Below the pieces are notes generated by a model that searched no databases, was not told the DNA's origin, and worked only from the letters and a program-made list of their open reading frames with translations. From assembly GCF_900107305.1 (NCBI RefSeq), contig NZ_FNPL01000003.1, positions 1 through 64,000 of the forward strand: a stretch of 64,000 nt of DNA. Reading direction: 5' to 3'. The position numbers were made by a program, and so were the translations under genes. Positions 60,896 through 64,000 of the stretch are shown piece by piece. The stretch comes from Thermoactinomyces sp. DSM 45892. GTDB taxonomy: Bacteria > Bacillota > Bacilli > Thermoactinomycetales > Thermoactinomycetaceae. Within the stretch, counting starts at the first letter, position 1. The number at the start of each line of letters is the position of its first letter.

Positions 60896-61464
60896 TTCTC
60901 TATAAAAGATAGAAATGGAACTCTCCTTTCTATGGTTATTTCGTAATCAAATGGACGAAGAATTCCTTGTTTTTTGCCATGTTGCACAAGGTTAAGGAAT
61001 ATCAAGTTTTTACGTAAACGTTAGAACAATTCTTCTTGGAGCCAAGTATTGATTAACCAAATAAAATAAAAGGAGAAAGGCTTCTTGATAAATAATTGTT
61101 GTAGACAATGATAGAGATTTTATTTTTATGAAACAGAGTAACATTCTTTATGTAAATTTACAAGACTTCTGCTTTTCTTAGGTGTTTCTTCTTATCATTC
61201 CCGTCTACTGTGAATTGTCCCCGATCTACCTACCTTACCTGAGGTTACCTCCATGACGGTATTTCAAAGTGTCTGACCTGGTTGTTTTCTGCTATCTCAA
61301 TCGTTAGTTAGGTGTGGAAAATGTTAACAACAAAAATGTCCTTTATCAAAGGGCTTAATCGTTAATGACATTTATCGTGACGATATACTATATTAAAAAT
61401 GGAAGAGCGACTTCTAGATTGCAGTAACGTCACATCCATTCGGGGGAAGGGGAGGAATACACGA
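60896..61464. promoter_or_regulatory. Divergent control region, regulator and toxin genes
   Basis: About 570 bp of AT-rich, gene-free DNA. A possible -10 TATACT at 61384-61389 has no good -35. I find no PlcR-box palindrome. Toxin promoter and regulator sites probably lie here. Confidence 0.5.
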
Positions 61465-61545
61465 ATGACTAGTACAAGCGATCCTCATATATCTAATTAT
61501 TATAAAAAAACAGTTGATAATGATCAGTTTATACAAGTAACATAA
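61465..61545 (+). CDS. 26-aa leader ORF upstream of toxin genes
   Basis: Begins MTSTSDPHIS. A strong ribosome binding site (GGGGAAGGGGAGGAATACACGA before the ATG, core GGGGAGG) suggests real translation. Ends 95 bp before the first toxin gene, without a terminator between. Could be a leader peptide that tunes toxin expression, or a decayed gene start. Confidence 0.4.
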   Translation: MTSTSDPHISNYYKKTVDNDQFIQVT

Positions 61546-61640
61546 ATTTTGCTTTTTTTAGTTAGTAAGTATCTATTTAATTGAAATCTATTATTAAAGT
61601 TTTATTTTTTTATTTTAAATCAAAGAAGCGAGGTATTCTG

Positions 61641-62798
61641 ATGAGGAAAGTATCTTTAGTCACAGGGTGTGTCATTACAGCTATGATGGCTAGCCACGTA
61701 TTACCATCACAAGTAGTTGCTGCTGAAGAAAAGCAAGCGATTGAACTAAGTGTCAGTAAAAGCAATGCAGATGCTGCTCTGACACTTCAAGAATTAGGAA
61801 CACAGACCATTCTATTAAAAACCCAGGCCTTAACGTTGTTAAAACAACCAACTGTAGTAGCAACAACTATGCCAGATTTGAGCACATATCAAGATAAGGC
61901 AAAGCAACATGCTAGTTACTGGCTAGATGTAGTTCAACCTAGCTTTATCGATGCAAACCAGCAAATCATTTCTTTTCAACAAAAGTTTCAAAGTTACTAC
62001 GATAAATTAATTGAGCTATCATCAAAAATGGATACAGATCCTCAGGCGAAACAAGATTTTATAGCTGGTATTAGGAAATTGCAAGAGAGTGTAAGCAATC
62101 ACCAGTACCAAATGCAAACTATGTCATCCAATTTACAACAATTCAAAGATAAGTTTGATGTAGATGCCCAAAATTTCATAAATGCAGCTACCAATGCTCA
62201 AAAATCCTTAGCAGATAAAAATGGGGAAATTGCAGCTCTGACCAAACAAATTCAATCTATTAATGCAGATATCACTGCCACTACAGGGCTCATTGTAGGT
62301 GGAGTCATAACGATGGTAGCAGGTATAGGAGGTATTACCCTTGGCACTATTGCTCTATTTGCCACGACGGGGGGCACAGTAGCAGTTATCATACCTGCAC
62401 TAGCTGGAATAGTGACTGGTACAGGTGGACTTCTGGGTGGTGGATTGACTGTAGGCTTTGCTGCGAAAAAGTTAGACAATAAGCGCAAAGAATTACAGGA
62501 AACCACACAAAAGTTAACAAGTGCGCAAACCGAGGCGGCGTCTCTAACGCTTTTATCAGAACAAGTTAATACATTCAAGGATACTGTAACAAAGGGCGAA
62601 GATAGCTTGGAAGGCTTCCATGACAATTGGTATACATTACAACAAAACTTCACTAAATTGAAAAAAAATGTGGATCAAGTTAACCCTGACAGCAGTGTGT
62701 TACAAAGTTATTTAGCGCAAATCAAAAAATCAGTCGATGACCTAGCTACTCAAGCTAAGCAACAAGAGCAGATAATCACAGGTATTTCTTACCAATAA
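61641..62798 (+). CDS. HBL/NHE-family pore-forming enterotoxin component
   Basis: 385 aa from ATG 61641; an upstream TTG frame adds 20 residues before the signal peptide and is rejected. Sec signal peptide MRKVSLVTGCVITAMMASHV, cleavage near AEEKQA. Long amphipathic helices (~40-210) are followed by a hydrophobic beta-tongue (~215-275, GLIVGGVITMVAGIGGITLG...) and more helices, the layout of HBL-B/NheB,C and ClyA-like toxins. Secreted, acts on host membranes with partner components. Confidence 0.9.
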   Translation: MRKVSLVTGCVITAMMASHVLPSQVVAAEEKQAIELSVSKSNADAALTLQELGTQTILLKTQALTLLKQPTVVATTMPDLSTYQDKAKQHASYWLDVVQPSFIDANQQIISFQQKFQSYYDKLIELSSKMDTDPQAKQDFIAGIRKLQESVSNHQYQMQTMSSNLQQFKDKFDVDAQNFINAATNAQKSLADKNGEIAALTKQIQSINADITATTGLIVGGVITMVAGIGGITLGTIALFATTGGTVAVIIPALAGIVTGTGGLLGGGLTVGFAAKKLDNKRKELQETTQKLTSAQTEAASLTLLSEQVNTFKDTVTKGEDSLEGFHDNWYTLQQNFTKLKKNVDQVNPDSSVLQSYLAQIKKSVDDLATQAKQQEQIITGISYQ

Positions 62799-62813
62799 CC
62801 TAGGGGGATTTAT

Positions 62814-64000
62814 ATGAAGACGACTTCAGTTAGATGGCTGACATGTGTTACATTAGCTGGGACATTATCTACGGTAAGTGTTTTACCATCTTATGCCACT
62901 TCTGCTGTAGCAAAGGCAGATGAAGTGAGCAATGAAAAACAACCAAATATTCCAGATAAATATTTAGGCCCAGAAGGACTTAAAAAAGCATTGGAGGAGA
63001 CGGGGTCACATGTGATCGTGTTAGATGCGTATGCATTAACCTTAATAAAATCTCCTGACATCAAGCTGGATAAGAACTTATTTACTGATCAAAAAGATAA
63101 GGATTTGGTAGATAGTGTATTAGCATCACAGAAAAAAGCACAGGGGAATGCAAGGGGTTGGTTAGATAATCTAAAGCCAAAATTAATTGATGTGAATGAA
63201 GGGATCGTTAACTACGGCACGAAATTTGATAACTATTATAATACCATTGCTGCAGCTGTTGACTCAGGTGACAAACAGACAATAAAAGATGGTGTGGGGC
63301 GCTTATATAAAAGCGTACAAGAGAACCAAAATGGGGTGAATCAACTAGTTAAGGATTTAAAAGGTTTTCGTGATGCGTTAACAAATGATACTACGAGCTT
63401 TCAAAATGAAACCGATCGAATGCTGTCAAATTTAGAAGGAAAAAACTCTATTCTGCCGTCCCTAAAGCAAGAAATTGATGCCTATAATTCTCAAGTTAGT
63501 GCTTCTATCGCTATGATTGCAACAGGTGGGGTGCTATCTCTTATGGGAATAGGATTTGGTGTACTCACGGTGGTATTAGCAGTAAGCGGAGTCGGACTTC
63601 CATTTGCCGCTATTACGGGTGCTGTGGGAGCAGGAGAAATTGGGGGTGGAGTTGCTCTCATTATTACAGGAAGTAATAAGCTAAAAGAAGCAAATAACCA
63701 AATTGCAGAGCTAACAACGCAATTAAAGGAAACCGAGTTACAAGCAGCAAGTTTAAAAGTGGCAAGTGGTCAAACCAAAACATTTGTAGATACGATTAAT
63801 TTAGCTATCGATTCGGTACAAGCCTTATCAGATCAATGGAATACGATGAGTTCCAAGTATCAATCGCTGCTTAGGAATGTTGATGATATCTCGCCAGACT
63901 CTCTTGCATTTGTTAAAGAAGACTTGGAAACGGCAAAGGAAAGTTGGCTAAATATTAAAGCCTATGCAGATACGCTATATGCCAAAATTACGATTAAATC
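62814..64000 (+). CDS. HBL/NHE-family enterotoxin component, second gene (runs off window)
   Basis: ATG 62814, with TAGGGGGA 5 nt upstream and 15 bp after the first toxin gene. At least 395 aa are visible without a stop. Signal peptide MKTTSVRWLTCVTLAGTLST. Helices, a hydrophobic tongue (~235-290, MIATGGVLSLMGIGFGVLTVVLAVSG) and a C-terminal helical part match the first gene's architecture. Two different components in tandem indicate a multi-part toxin as in hbl and nhe; a third gene may lie beyond. Confidence 0.88.
   Translation, partial: MKTTSVRWLTCVTLAGTLSTVSVLPSYATSAVAKADEVSNEKQPNIPDKYLGPEGLKKALEETGSHVIVLDAYALTLIKSPDIKLDKNLFTDQKDKDLVDSVLASQKKAQGNARGWLDNLKPKLIDVNEGIVNYGTKFDNYYNTIAAAVDSGDKQTIKDGVGRLYKSVQENQNGVNQLVKDLKGFRDALTNDTTSFQNETDRMLSNLEGKNSILPSLKQEIDAYNSQVSASIAMIATGGVLSLMGIGFGVLTVVLAVSGVGLPFAAITGAVGAGEIGGGVALIITGSNKLKEANNQIAELTTQLKETELQAASLKVASGQTKTFVDTINLAIDSVQALSDQWNTMSSKYQSLLRNVDDISPDSLAFVKEDLETAKESWLNIKAYADTLYAKITIK

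Noticed and set aside
60896-61640. PlcR box upstream of the toxin genes
   Set aside because: I looked for the TATGNAN4TNCATA palindrome and did not find a convincing match.

Overview
The window looks like a low-to-mid GC Gram-positive chromosome of the order Bacillales. The grounds are the 23S/5S rRNA tail, strong AGGAGG-type ribosome binding sites, frequent TTG/GTG starts, a Bacillus-type ImmR/ImmA lysogeny module, HBL/NHE-family enterotoxin genes and an Mga/AtxA-type regulator. The genus cannot be fixed from the sequence alone.

Layout. 1-306: the end of an rRNA operon (23S tail, 5S). 1052-2807: tRNA genes Ser, Phe, Thr, Thr, Trp, Cys, then a lipoprotein gene on the other strand, then three tandem tRNA-Arg(ACG) genes in a 118-bp repeat. 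From the third tRNA-Arg to about 58.6 kb lies one large integrated region. It begins with the intact tRNA-Arg, a terminator, a helically phased GTGATCA repeat array and a MucR/Ros-like gene. It ends at a displaced 50-nt tRNA-Arg 3' fragment with its own terminator and array. A second, gutted element with the same left-end and right-end modules sits beside it (58549-59385), so elements appear to have accumulated at this tRNA gene.

Inside the large element: (i) a WHH-type nuclease toxin with a SUKH/SMI1 immunity protein, and a lipoprotein; (ii) a siphovirus prophage, 6.6-37.8 kb: integrase, ImmA, ImmR, Cro-like and excisionase-like regulators, Rha antirepressor, Sak4-like ATPase, DUF669 protein, helicase, primase, a striking origin-like array of TGTCGGGT pairs, nuclease, late regulator, methyltransferase, terminase, portal-MuF fusion, protease, capsid, connectors, tail genes with a -1 frameshift, tape measure, tail tip, XhlA, holin and amidase; (iii) a TPR/XRE (RRNPP-type) regulator followed by an overlapping 20-codon peptide ORF; (iv) an ORF-less group IIC intron placed just after a terminator hairpin; (v) an AT-rich biosynthetic cluster, 40.9-51.6 kb; (vi) a type I restriction-modification system with its own XRE regulator.

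The biosynthetic cluster is the most novel-looking part. It combines a stand-alone carrier protein with a truncated class II aminoacyl-tRNA-synthetase-like enzyme (amino acid:[carrier protein] ligase type), a radical SAM enzyme, an aldo/keto reductase, a nucleotidyltransferase-fold protein, two related ATP-grasp ligases, a condensation-domain-like protein, a peptidase E-like protein and an MFS exporter. I infer a small, non-ribosomal, amino-acid-derived product. A 269-bp MITE-like element with a perfect 9-bp target duplication lies in its divergent promoter region.

Right of the element are an Mga/AtxA-like regulator (leftward) and two tandem HBL/NHE-type pore-forming toxin genes (rightward), preceded by a short leader ORF; the second runs off the window.
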